A stretch of DNA of 64,000 nucleotides from Prochlorococcus sp. AG-436-M02 (GTDB taxonomy: Bacteria; Cyanobacteriota; Cyanobacteriia; PCC-6307; Cyanobiaceae): NCBI GenBank assembly GCA_003212515.1, contig QCPL01000005.1, positions 1-64,000 of the forward strand. The letters run 5' to 3'. Of the stretch, positions 45,253-55,103 are shown piece by piece. Within the stretch, counting starts at the first letter, position 1. Each line of letters opens with the position of its first letter. The notes beneath the pieces were generated by a model. The model searched no databases and had not been told where the DNA came from. It saw only the letters and a program-made list of their open reading frames with translations. Made by a program: the position numbers and the translations under genes.

Positions 45253-46191
45253 ATGGCTGTAGGTGGTTATCGAGATTATTTCAAGGTTCTTGGGGTTGAG
45301 AGGAAGGCAAGTCTTGATGAAATTAAAAATGCTTTCCGACGACTTGCTAGAAAGTTTCATCCTGATGTCAATCCAGGAGATCAGGATGCAGAAGAACGCT
45401 TCAAAGAAATTAATGAGGCCTATGAAGTTCTATCTGACCCCCTGAAGAAAAGAAAATATGAACAATTTGGCAAATATTGGAATCAATCTACTGGTGTTGG
45501 TTCGGGATTAGATGGTTTTGATATTGATTTTGGGCGCTATACAAATTTTGATGATTTTGTTAAGGATCTTCTTGGAAGATTTGTTAGTGGAAGAGGGATG
45601 GAAGGATTTTCTCAGTCTTATAATTCTTCTGGTACGCAATATAGACGGCCAGCAAATCTTGATGTGCACATTACATTGAAAATAAGTTTTGCTGAGGCAT
45701 TTGCTGGTACTCAGCGTTCTCTATTTGTAAATGATGAACAAGTTGAAGTGAGAATTCCGAGAGGAGTTGTTAATGGGACTCGTCTTAGAGTTAAAGAAAA
45801 AGGGAATTTGCAGCCTGGAAAAGGACGCAGGGGAAATATATTGATCAATCTTGAGGTCGGAAATCATAAGGTTTGGCAATTGGATGGAGTTCAGCTCAAA
45901 GCAGAATTACCGGTTTCCTATGATGAGCTGCTTTTAGGCTCAATTGTTACAGCTATGACACCAGATGGAGAGACTCAATTAACTATTCCACCTAGGACCT
46001 TACCAGGTTCAAGCTTAAGATTAAAAGGTAAGGGTTGGCCTCTTAAGAATTCTCGTGGCGACTTGATTCTTGCTCTTTCATTACGATTTCCTGCTTCTTT
46101 GTCTTCTACTGAAATTGCTCTATTTAATAAATTAAAAGAGACTAGTCTTTTTGATCCTAGAAAAGAGTGGATTAACTCTGCTCGTCTATAG
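45253..46191 (+). CDS. DnaJ-class co-chaperone lacking the zinc-finger domain (CbpA-like)
   Basis: J domain with HPDVNPGD; no CxxCxGxG repeats. Confidence 0.92.
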   Translation: MAVGGYRDYFKVLGVERKASLDEIKNAFRRLARKFHPDVNPGDQDAEERFKEINEAYEVLSDPLKKRKYEQFGKYWNQSTGVGSGLDGFDIDFGRYTNFDDFVKDLLGRFVSGRGMEGFSQSYNSSGTQYRRPANLDVHITLKISFAEAFAGTQRSLFVNDEQVEVRIPRGVVNGTRLRVKEKGNLQPGKGRRGNILINLEVGNHKVWQLDGVQLKAELPVSYDELLLGSIVTAMTPDGETQLTIPPRTLPGSSLRLKGKGWPLKNSRGDLILALSLRFPASLSSTEIALFNKLKETSLFDPRKEWINSARL

Positions 46192-46218
46192 AAGGCTTTA
46201 CGATCATGATTAATTGGT

Positions 46219-47238
46219 TTGGTTTTTAACCATATGGAACTTACTTATCGCCCTCGTCGTCTTCGCAGAACATCTGCTTTAAGAAGCATGGTTAGAGAAA
46301 ATAGCCTAACTGCTTCTGATTTTATTTATCCTTTGTTTGTTCATGAGGGAGATTCGATTGAACAGATTGCTGCAATGCCTGGAGCAAACCGGTGGCCCCT
46401 GGATGCTTTGATCGGAGAAGTTACAAGGGCATGGAATTTAGGTGTTAGATGTATTGTCTTATTTCCTAAAGTTGATGATTCGCTTAAAACCGAAGGTGGT
46501 GAAGAGTGTTTTAACCAGAATGGTTTAATTCCAAGGGCTATTAGACGTATAAAACAAGAATTGCCGGAAATGACAATTATGACTGATGTTGCATTAGATC
46601 CTTATTCAATAGATGGTCATGATGGGATAGTAAGTGCCGAGGGAATTGTTTTAAATGATGAGACAATTGATCACCTTTGTAAGCAAGCAATTGTTCAAGC
46701 TGCTGCAGGTGCTGATTTGATTGGACCTAGTGACATGATGGATGGACGTGTGGGGGCTATACGTGAATCTTTGGATGATGAAGGTTTTGAGAATGTTGGA
46801 ATTATTAGTTATACAGCCAAATATTCGTCAGCCTACTATGGCCCTTTCAGAGAGGCACTCGATTCGGCCCCTAGATCTGTTAATGAGAAGCCAATCCCTA
46901 AGGACAAAAGTACTTATCAAATGGATCCTGCTAATTCAAGGGAAGCTATTACAGAAGCTCAATTAGATGAGCAAGAAGGTGCTGATATTTTGATGGTTAA
47001 ACCTGGACTTGCCTATCTGGATATCATTTATAGATTAAGAAAAGAATCTGAATTGCCTATTGCTGCCTATAATGTTAGTGGAGAATATTCAATGGTAAAA
47101 GCTGCTGCTGCAAAGGGTTGGATAGATGAAAGATCTGTAGTTTTAGAAACTTTGTTGAGCTTTAAGAGAGCTGGTGCTGATCTGATTTTGACTTATCACG
47201 CATGTGATGCAGCAGCATGGCTAAAGAATAAGTCATGA
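46219..47238 (+). CDS. hemB: Delta-aminolevulinic acid dehydratase
   Basis: RPRRLRRTSALRSMVREN, SDMMDGRVGAIR, MVKPGLAYLDI. Likely start MELTYRPRR at 46234. Confidence 0.97.
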   Translation: MVFNHMELTYRPRRLRRTSALRSMVRENSLTASDFIYPLFVHEGDSIEQIAAMPGANRWPLDALIGEVTRAWNLGVRCIVLFPKVDDSLKTEGGEECFNQNGLIPRAIRRIKQELPEMTIMTDVALDPYSIDGHDGIVSAEGIVLNDETIDHLCKQAIVQAAAGADLIGPSDMMDGRVGAIRESLDDEGFENVGIISYTAKYSSAYYGPFREALDSAPRSVNEKPIPKDKSTYQMDPANSREAITEAQLDEQEGADILMVKPGLAYLDIIYRLRKESELPIAAYNVSGEYSMVKAAAAKGWIDERSVVLETLLSFKRAGADLILTYHACDAAAWLKNKS

Positions 47239-47295
47239 CTATTTAACAAAATTGACTCTAATCTTCTTTATTTAAGTTGTGCAAACTTTTTCAAA

Positions 47296-47700
47296 ATGGC
47301 TGAGCAAAATTTAGAGAACAGTTCAATTAATGTTCAAAGACTAGGGCATGTAGCTATACGTGTTAAAGATGTCGATAGAGCAAAACAATTTTATCTGAAC
47401 TTAGGAATGAAACTTACTTGGGATGACCCTGATTGGTGTTATTTAGAAGCAGGACCTGGTAATGATGGCCTTGCTTTATTGGGACCAGGATATAAAGCTG
47501 CAGGACCGCATTTTGCCTTTCACTTTACTGATAAACGTGAAATAGAAGAGCTGCATATACAGTTGATTGCCGCTGGAGCCAAAGTTGGGACTTTGCATGA
47601 TCATCGTGATGGGACTTCTTCTTTCTATCTCCGAGACCCTGAAGGTAATTGGTTGGAAATGCTTTATCACCCTCAAGATGGTGTCCCTTCCAACCAATGA
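47296..47700 (+). CDS. Glyoxalase/VOC-family protein
   Basis: LGHVAIRVKDVDRAKQFYLNLGM; RDPEGNWLEML. Confidence 0.88.
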   Translation: MAEQNLENSSINVQRLGHVAIRVKDVDRAKQFYLNLGMKLTWDDPDWCYLEAGPGNDGLALLGPGYKAAGPHFAFHFTDKREIEELHIQLIAAGAKVGTLHDHRDGTSSFYLRDPEGNWLEMLYHPQDGVPSNQ

Positions 47701-47716
47701 AGTCGTGAGGTTTTGA

Positions 47717-50140
47717 ATGAGTTCCCAAGATAAAGAACTTCAATTAACTAATAATGCTAATGCTTTGGAAGAAACACTTTATTTGTTGGAGTGGGCTAAG
47801 GTGTGCGAACACCTTTCAACGTTTGCTAGCACTACGCAAGGTAAGAGAAAATGCATCACTTCATCTATTCCTAATGAGTTAACTCATAGTCGTAGATATC
47901 TTGCTGAGACTATAGAAATAGGTGCTATAGATTTAGAAGAGGAAGGTGGGGTCCGGCTTGCTGGAGTTCATGATATAGAAAAGATTTTGCTTAGGTGTTC
48001 TAAAGGAGGTGTTGTATCTGCTCCTGAACTCTTAGAAGTCATATCTACATTGAGATCTGCCCGCAGGTTGCGTAGGCAGCTTGAGGATTCAGAAAAGAGA
48101 CCAACTATCTCAAAACTATTCTCTAATTTGTCAACCTTACCAGATTTGCAGAAGCTTATTCAATCGGGTATAGAAGAAGGTGGACGTATTGTAGATAGTG
48201 CCAGTGATAAATTGGCTAGCTTACGTCGACAATCTCAAGTATTACGAATAGAGAGAAAAGATCTCTTAAAAGATCTCATCAGGAGACAGCATTCAGTCTT
48301 GCAGGATACTGTTATTGCAGAACGCTATCAGAGACCAGTCGTGGCTTTGAAAGCTGGTGCAGTCGATCATATGCCAGGAACTGTCCATGATATATCGTCT
48401 TCAGGTAATACTGTCTTTATTGAACCTAAGGTGGTTATACCCTTAGGGAATCAGATCGCTAAACTAGAAGCTTCGATTTATATCGAAGAGCAGAGATTAT
48501 TAGCATATTGGAGCAGTCAAATTGGCGATAATTTTCTTCCTCTTCATCATCTTTACAAGATGCTTTTGGAATTAGATTTTGCTTTAGCAAGGGCACGTTA
48601 TGGTTATTGGCTATCGGGAGTGGCTCCTAAACTCAAAGAAGAACCTGAGGCTCCGTTCCTCATTAAAGATTTCCGGCATCCATTACTTGTCTGGCAAGAG
48701 CATTATAACCAAGGCTCTAAAGTTATTCCTATTACATTTGAAGTTTCTTCGACGTTGAAAGTTCTTGCAATTACAGGGCCAAATACAGGTGGAAAAACAG
48801 TTGCTATAAAAAGTTTTGGCTTAGCGATTCTCATGTCAAAGTTTGGGTTGCTATTGCCATGTGCAGGCCAACCATCTTTACCTTGGTGTAATCAAGTCTT
48901 GGCAGATATTGGTGATGAACAATCTCTGGAACAAAATCTATCGACATTTAGTGGACATATTGTTCGAATTACTCGGATTTTAGATTCAATCTCTAAGTTC
49001 CCTGGACCATCAATCGTTTTACTTGATGAATTAGGTGCTGGGACTGATCCTACGGAAGGGACTGCTTTAGCTACTGCGTTGTTAATGTCATTAGCCGATA
49101 GAGCTCGCTTGACTATCGCTACTACACATTTTGGTGAACTTAAGGCTCTGAAATATAGTGATTCTCGTTTTGAAAATGCCTCTGTTGGTTTTGATAGTGA
49201 AACGATAAAACCTACTTATCATTTGCAATGGGGCATCCCTGGAAGAAGTAATGCATTGGCAATTGCTCGAAGACTTGGACTTGATGATGTAGTGATGGAT
49301 AAAGCACAGCAATTTATGCAAAGGAATGGTATAGATAATGTGAACAATGTTATCGAGGGTCTTGAGGCGCAAAGACTAAGGCAACAAGAAGCAGCAGAAG
49401 AGGCTGCTTCTTTATTAGTTCGGACTGAATTACTTCATGAGGAGTTAATTAGTCGATGGGAGACGCAATGTCGTCAATCAGAGAATTTCCAAGAAAGAGG
49501 TCGAAAGAAATTAGAGAGTTCTATTCGACGTGGTCAATTGGAGGTGAGAGACTTAATTCGTCGATTGCGTGATGATTCGGCTGATGGGGAAATAGCTAGA
49601 AGAACCGGAAAAAGATTAAAGCAAATGGAAAATACCTTTCGTTCAGAAAGATCTATTAGCAATCATCAAAACTGGCAACCTAAAAAAGGTGATCGAGTTA
49701 GGGTCAGTGCTATAGGTAAAACTGGTGAAGTTATAGCAGTTGCTGCAGATGGCTCACAATTAACAATTATGTGTGGTGTTTTTAGAAGTACGGTTGAGTT
49801 GAATGAAGTGGAAAGTCTTGACGGACAAAAACCTAGTTTCAACGCTCAGGACTCAGTGGTAACAATCAAATCAAAAGCTTCTTTGAGTGTTCATTCTAAT
49901 TTCCGGACTAAAAAGAACACAATTGATGTTAGAGGTTTAAGAGTCCATGAAGCTGAGGCTGAGGTTGAAGAGAAAATGCGTAATACATCAGGACCAGTTT
50001 GGGTTATACACGGTATAGGGACAGGTAGACTGAAGAGAGGATTGCTTGAGTGGTTACAAAAACTTGAGTATGTGGACAAAGTTACTATTGCCGATCAATC
50101 AGATGGAGGAGCAGGTTGTAGTGTTATTTGGTTGAAGTAA
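47717..50140 (+). CDS. mutS2: MutS2 family ATPase with Smr domain
   Basis: TGPNTGGKTVAIKS, LLDELGAGTDPTEG; C-terminal Smr (DVRGLRVHEAEAEVE...HGIGTGRLKRG). Confidence 0.96.
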   Translation: MSSQDKELQLTNNANALEETLYLLEWAKVCEHLSTFASTTQGKRKCITSSIPNELTHSRRYLAETIEIGAIDLEEEGGVRLAGVHDIEKILLRCSKGGVVSAPELLEVISTLRSARRLRRQLEDSEKRPTISKLFSNLSTLPDLQKLIQSGIEEGGRIVDSASDKLASLRRQSQVLRIERKDLLKDLIRRQHSVLQDTVIAERYQRPVVALKAGAVDHMPGTVHDISSSGNTVFIEPKVVIPLGNQIAKLEASIYIEEQRLLAYWSSQIGDNFLPLHHLYKMLLELDFALARARYGYWLSGVAPKLKEEPEAPFLIKDFRHPLLVWQEHYNQGSKVIPITFEVSSTLKVLAITGPNTGGKTVAIKSFGLAILMSKFGLLLPCAGQPSLPWCNQVLADIGDEQSLEQNLSTFSGHIVRITRILDSISKFPGPSIVLLDELGAGTDPTEGTALATALLMSLADRARLTIATTHFGELKALKYSDSRFENASVGFDSETIKPTYHLQWGIPGRSNALAIARRLGLDDVVMDKAQQFMQRNGIDNVNNVIEGLEAQRLRQQEAAEEAASLLVRTELLHEELISRWETQCRQSENFQERGRKKLESSIRRGQLEVRDLIRRLRDDSADGEIARRTGKRLKQMENTFRSERSISNHQNWQPKKGDRVRVSAIGKTGEVIAVAADGSQLTIMCGVFRSTVELNEVESLDGQKPSFNAQDSVVTIKSKASLSVHSNFRTKKNTIDVRGLRVHEAEAEVEEKMRNTSGPVWVIHGIGTGRLKRGLLEWLQKLEYVDKVTIADQSDGGAGCSVIWLK

Positions 50141-50453
50141 TTGATTCCTTAATTAGCTAATATTTTTTGACGTTATCTAGAACCTTTATTAGATTTTTTA
50201 CTTGGATTGATTCTTGCTAATGCATAGGTTTTTTTAATGACGTATTTTCTGATGTTAATATTTTCTTTTTGAATAACGGAAGATAGGAAATTTATTTCTC
50301 AGCATTTCTCTCTAAAATGGGGCCAATTTTTTAAGTAGTATTTGAGCTTGATATTAATTACTAGGTTTTCTCTTTATAATTTTGTCTTATGTGGTAATTA
50401 GGTGAGCCTATATCGGCTCTTATCCTTTAAACCAACTGCAGCAAAAGCTAAAA

Positions 50454-51443
50454 ATGCAATTTATTGATCAAGCTATTATAAAAGTTAGAGCTGGAAGAGG
50501 CGGTGATGGGATAGTAGCTTTTCGCAGAGAGAAGTATGTTCCCGCTGGTGGGCCTTCTGGAGGTGATGGTGGTAATGGTGGGAAGGTAATTTTTCAAGCT
50601 GATTCAAATCTCCAGACCTTGCTTGATTTTAAATTTAAGCAATTAATTGTTGCGGAAGATGGCCGGAGAGGAGGGCCGAATAAATGCAGTGGAGCTTCTG
50701 GTACTGATCTTGTGTTAAAAGTTCCATGTGGTACAGAAGTTAAAGATGCACATTCAGGAATAATCTTTGGGGATTTAAAAATTAATGGAGAAAAACTAAT
50801 TGTTGCATTTGGCGGTATTGGAGGATTGGGTAATGCGCATTATTTAAGTAATAGAAACCGTGCACCTGAGAAGTTCACAGAAGGAAAGGATGGTGAAGAA
50901 TGGCTATTAAATTTGGAATTGAAATTATTGGCAGAAGTAGGAATTATTGGTTTACCTAATGCAGGCAAAAGTACATTGATATCAGTTCTTTCCTCTGCGA
51001 AACCCAAAATTGCTGATTATCCTTTTACGACACTAATACCTAATCTTGGTGTGGTACGAAAGCCCAGTGGAGATGGCACCGTATTTGCTGATATTCCTGG
51101 CTTAATAGCAGGTGCAGCGCAAGGAGTTGGTTTAGGGCATGAGTTTTTAAGACATATTGAAAGAACCAAATTGTTAATTCATATTGTTGATGCTTCTTCT
51201 TTAGACCCTGTAAGAGATATTCAAGTTGTTGAAAAGGAACTTCTCGCTTATCAACACGGTCTTATCGATCGACCTAGAATTTTAGTTTTGAATAAGAAAG
51301 AGCTTTTAAATCAAAAAGCTTTGAGCAAGTTAAATGAAAATTTCAAGAGAGAAATAGGCATTGATGTGTTATTTATTTCAGCCGCAATGAATGAAGGCCT
51401 TGAACTTCTTCTGCAAAAAATCTGGCAAAAACTAGAGACTTAA
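50454..51443 (+). CDS. obgE: Obg GTPase
   Basis: [52 protein letters not shown]. Confidence 0.97.
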   Translation: MQFIDQAIIKVRAGRGGDGIVAFRREKYVPAGGPSGGDGGNGGKVIFQADSNLQTLLDFKFKQLIVAEDGRRGGPNKCSGASGTDLVLKVPCGTEVKDAHSGIIFGDLKINGEKLIVAFGGIGGLGNAHYLSNRNRAPEKFTEGKDGEEWLLNLELKLLAEVGIIGLPNAGKSTLISVLSSAKPKIADYPFTTLIPNLGVVRKPSGDGTVFADIPGLIAGAAQGVGLGHEFLRHIERTKLLIHIVDASSLDPVRDIQVVEKELLAYQHGLIDRPRILVLNKKELLNQKALSKLNENFKREIGIDVLFISAAMNEGLELLLQKIWQKLET

Positions 51444-51526
51444 TATTCTTTCCATATTTTGGGGCAGATTAAAGGTTGTCGAGAGTCAAAGAATTAGTCA
51501 TAAATAAGTATAAGGCTATCATTCTT

Positions 51527-51709
51527 ATGACTTTTTACACATGCTTTGATGATGAAGGAGGTGTCATCGCACGATGTCAGACTTCTCAAGATATTGAGGT
51601 TTTGAGGCGAATGGGAAGACCTATAAAAAGAATAAAGGAAATGAGAAATGAAGAATCTGTTGTTTGTTCACTTACTGGAAGTCCATCAGATTTTAATATG
51701 GATTATTAA
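51527..51709 (+). CDS. Small conserved hypothetical protein
   Basis: MTFYTCFDDEGGVIARCQTSQDIEVLRRMGRP... Track starts at 51476; ATG at 51527 preferred. Confidence 0.65.
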   Translation: MTFYTCFDDEGGVIARCQTSQDIEVLRRMGRPIKRIKEMRNEESVVCSLTGSPSDFNMDY

Positions 51710-51732
51710 ATTTAATTTTGAGTAAATTTGCA

Positions 51733-51766
51733 TTAAAAAAAGTGGGCGATTGCCCACTTTTTTTAA
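51733..51766. terminator. Bidirectional terminator between convergent genes
   Basis: Perfect inverted repeat TTAAAAAAAGTGGGC-GATT-GCCCACTTTTTTTAA. Confidence 0.9.
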
Positions 51767-51981
51767 TCATCGTATACAAGGCATTCCGGTTCATCTGGAT
51801 TGGCATCGCAGAATAATTCCAAAGCATTGGGATCGTGCTTATCTTCTGGATGATGCTCTTTATACTCCTCAAGGGAGTGAAGCTCTTCTTCAAGATGCCT
51901 CGCTTTGGCAGCATTACCTTCTGCTTTGGCAGAAAGAATCTCGCTTTGATCTTTTTGAATGTGTTCGTCGATTGAGTTCAT
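51763..51981 (-). CDS. CP12-like protein, minimal variant
   Basis: C-terminal LELFCDANPDEPECLVYDD motif typical of CP12. Confidence 0.85.
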   Translation of the reverse strand: MNSIDEHIQKDQSEILSAKAEGNAAKARHLEEELHSLEEYKEHHPEDKHDPNALELFCDANPDEPECLVYDD

Positions 51982-52175
51982 TGGGTTTGTTGCTTTAAGC
52001 CTTAGCTTTCAACTTTCTTACATTAAATAGATTATTCAATTATGCCACTAAAAGTTGGGTTGGTTTACAACACCTTTTCTTCTAACAAGTAGCTATAAAT
52101 ACAATCTAGAATCTAAATGTCTGGCTTTGATGATTAATTAAAATTTTTCTAGATCCTGTTAGTCTTTTCCTATAG

Positions 52176-52817
52176 TCAAGATTCAGCTGGCTGATCTTTG
52201 TTTCTGAGATATTCAAAAATACTTTTATCTCCTATATCAGAGGCTGCATCCATACCAAATTTTCGTATTGAAAGAATTAATAAAAGTAGTGCTGACAGAT
52301 ATAGGAAAATCATTTCTATATCCTGACTGAATACTCCAACTAAGTGACTGCCAAGACTAATTGGTAAAAATAAGGTCAGCCCAATAGCTTCGGGACGTTG
52401 GAAACAGAAAAATTCTTTAAATCCTAAGCCAGCCATTGCTGCAAAGTAAGGTCCAACAAGTAAAGTCAACATAGGTCTAGATACAAGATCAGAAATTAAT
52501 TCTTGCGAATTGCCTTTTAAAATTAGAATAGTAATTCCTAAGGAGCCTATAGCCCAGAAGATTTGAAGGGTGCGGTGAAGAAATTGAGCATATATATGTA
52601 TCCATTTCAGGGCAAGCCCTAAAGATATGCACATTGGTATAAACCAAATCCATGCATCAGAAGCTCCAAATAATAACCAATGACTTAGACCAGAAGTAAA
52701 TGAGATTCCACAAACTAATAGAGCTAACCTATAATTCCTTACCTCTAATTCATCACTTCGTGTAATTTCGTATTTTCCATAAACCCCTTCGAACTCTAGC
52801 TCAGCTGTATTTTCCAT
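52176..52817 (-). CDS. Hypothetical multi-TM membrane protein (DUF2301-like)
   Basis: Several hydrophobic helices; FEGVYGKYEITRSDELEVRNYR N-terminus. Confidence 0.6.
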   Translation of the reverse strand: MENTAELEFEGVYGKYEITRSDELEVRNYRLALLVCGISFTSGLSHWLLFGASDAWIWFIPMCISLGLALKWIHIYAQFLHRTLQIFWAIGSLGITILILKGNSQELISDLVSRPMLTLLVGPYFAAMAGLGFKEFFCFQRPEAIGLTLFLPISLGSHLVGVFSQDIEMIFLYLSALLLLILSIRKFGMDAASDIGDKSIFEYLRNKDQPAES

Positions 52818-52841
52818 GAATTTAGAATAAACTTTGTGGCT

Positions 52842-53819
52842 TCAATAGTTATTAACTATTTCATTCACATTAGGCCCTTTTGGAATAATATTGCTTGGAT
52901 TTAGAGGAAATAAAGCTCCAAAGTAGTCATTTCTCCAATTTGTAGCATTACAAGTTTCTGAAACTTTTGGAATATTGAAAAATTTCTTTCGCCAATTCAA
53001 AAGTGCTGGGAAAGATGATAAAGATTCCTGAGTACATCCAAATAAAGGAGAGTAGACAGATTCCCATCGAATAATGGTCGGGAATAATCTTATATCTGCT
53101 AGCGTTAGTTTCTCCCCACAGAGCCAAGGCCCTTTAAGAGAAAGACTTTTTTCTACTACATTTAATGAATGAAATAGTTCTGTGCTGGCTTGATTGTAAG
53201 CTGACTGGTTTCTAGAAAAACCACATTTATAGACCCCATTGTTGATTGATTCTTGGATTAATTCTTGCCAGTTATCTATATCTTTTTTGAGTTCTTTAGG
53301 GTAAAAATTAGGAACTTGTTTTTGAGCGGGCCATTCATTCAAAATCTCTACTAATTGGGCACTTTCATTCCCCAATAATTTAGGTTTGATTTTGCTGGTT
53401 TGTTTTGGATCAAATAAAGCTGGGACAGTAGCCCTATGCGTCGGAGGCGAATTACAGAATTTATAAATTTCTAGAAGCGATTCACAGCCCTTCCAGCTTG
53501 GATAAATTTTCCATAGGCCCTCTTGAGGCTCAGGTTGGGCGATTAAGAGATTTAAAGAACTCCTTAAATCTCTTAATTCATACATTAGCCATGTCCTATG
53601 AGCCCATGGACAGCTTCTTCCGATCACTAGTAATGGGAATTTATCTGGCGATCGATTTAAGAGATCTGTTGCATTTGGAAGAACGGCATTCTTTGCTTGA
53701 CTAGGTTTGCGGCAAAATCTTCCTGATTTGTCTGCAGGGGCAAGGCCATTCATTAATTGATTCCATTGCCATTTCCAACCCATTCGGGCTGATGAAACAA
53801 TTGCGGGAGGTATTGACAT
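52842..53819 (-). CDS. Xi-class (ECM4-like) glutathione S-transferase / glutathionyl-hydroquinone reductase
   Basis: RSCPWAHRTWL motif and GST C-terminal domain. Start MSIPPAIVSS at 53819 preferred over track start 53879. Confidence 0.85.
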   Translation of the reverse strand: MSIPPAIVSSARMGWKWQWNQLMNGLAPADKSGRFCRKPSQAKNAVLPNATDLLNRSPDKFPLLVIGRSCPWAHRTWLMYELRDLRSSLNLLIAQPEPQEGLWKIYPSWKGCESLLEIYKFCNSPPTHRATVPALFDPKQTSKIKPKLLGNESAQLVEILNEWPAQKQVPNFYPKELKKDIDNWQELIQESINNGVYKCGFSRNQSAYNQASTELFHSLNVVEKSLSLKGPWLCGEKLTLADIRLFPTIIRWESVYSPLFGCTQESLSSFPALLNWRKKFFNIPKVSETCNATNWRNDYFGALFPLNPSNIIPKGPNVNEIVNNY

Positions 53820-53872
53820 GAAAATTATTTTGTCGATATTTTCGTAAATAGGACACAACTTAATATTGTTTG

Positions 53873-54793
53873 ATGTCAAATTTTCAGGTGCTTTTGGTTG
53901 CAGGCACCCATGGAAATGAAATAAACGCCCCTTGGGTTTTTGATCAGTGGGAACAAAATCCTGATCTCCTTGATAGACACGGTTTGCAGGTTATTCCAGT
54001 CATAGGAAATCCTATTGCACTTGAAAAGTGTCAAAGGTATCTACAAAGAGATCTAAATAGAAGCTTCACTCCAGAGTTCCTTAATTCTTCAAAGTTTACT
54101 GATTTGGAAATTTCTCGAGCAAAGTATTTGTTTGAGCTTTTTGGGCCTAAAGGTAAAAGTTCTTCTCAAATTGTGATTGATTTTCATAGCACCACTTCCT
54201 GCATGGGAACTAGTCTTGTGATTTATGGAAGACGTCCTGCTGATCTGGCATTAGCCTCTTTAATTCAGAATCGTATTGGTTTACCAGTATATTTGTATGA
54301 AGGTGACTCATCACAAAAAGGATTTTTAGTTGAAGCTTGGCCTTGTGGATTTGTGGTAGAAATAGGACCTGTCCCTCAGGGAACTCTCAATAGCAGAATT
54401 ATTAAGCAAACCTTCCTAACATTAAAGATTTGCTTAGAAGAAATATCTAAATCTATTACCGGTAAGAGCTGTTTCCCTGAAAATTTAATAGTGCATAGAC
54501 ATTTGAAGAGCATTGATTTTCCAAGAGATTTTTCTGGAAAACCCATTGCATTTATCCATGGAGATCTTGAAGGTAGAGATTGGAAAACAATTACTCAAGA
54601 ATCTCCATTATTTGAGGATTTAAAAGGAGAGATTGTGCGACTCTCTGATTATTCTTGTCAAGATGAAGTGGTTCCAGTTTTTGTTAATGAGGCTGCATAC
54701 ACTGAAAAAAATATTGCTATGAGTCTTACTAAAAGGGAGGTTTGGACTTTTGATGAAAATTGGAAAGATGCTTTTTATGAATTGATAAGTTGA
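53873..54793 (+). CDS. Aspartoacylase/AstE-family zinc hydrolase
   Basis: AGTHGNEINAPW, RDLNRSF, IDFHSTTS. Confidence 0.88.
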   Translation: MSNFQVLLVAGTHGNEINAPWVFDQWEQNPDLLDRHGLQVIPVIGNPIALEKCQRYLQRDLNRSFTPEFLNSSKFTDLEISRAKYLFELFGPKGKSSSQIVIDFHSTTSCMGTSLVIYGRRPADLALASLIQNRIGLPVYLYEGDSSQKGFLVEAWPCGFVVEIGPVPQGTLNSRIIKQTFLTLKICLEEISKSITGKSCFPENLIVHRHLKSIDFPRDFSGKPIAFIHGDLEGRDWKTITQESPLFEDLKGEIVRLSDYSCQDEVVPVFVNEAAYTEKNIAMSLTKREVWTFDENWKDAFYELIS

Positions 54794-55006
54794 TAAAAAG
54801 TAAATAATTTTACGAAAGTTTTTCTTCAATATTCAATTCAATTTGCGTTTATTTTTGCAGTTGGATTTCAAATCAAATATTAGGTTGTAGATCTAAGATA
54901 ATTGATATTCCAGTAAGTATTTTTAAGAATACCTCCCTTCTAGTACGAATCAACCACATTGAATTTGAGTGAACATATATATTTTCTTTATAAGAAACAG
55001 GTCCCT

Positions 55007-55035
55007 TTGGCTCGCGAAATTGCAGTTTTTACTAT
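55007..55035 (+). promoter_or_regulatory. Candidate psbA promoter
   Basis: TTGGCT - 17 nt - TACTAT upstream of psbA; weak consensus match. Confidence 0.35.
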
Positions 55036-55103
55036 AAACTCCTCCTGGCGGGGATCTCTCCGTTCTTACATAATGTCCCTTTCGGGATTTAATTCACGTC
55101 CTC

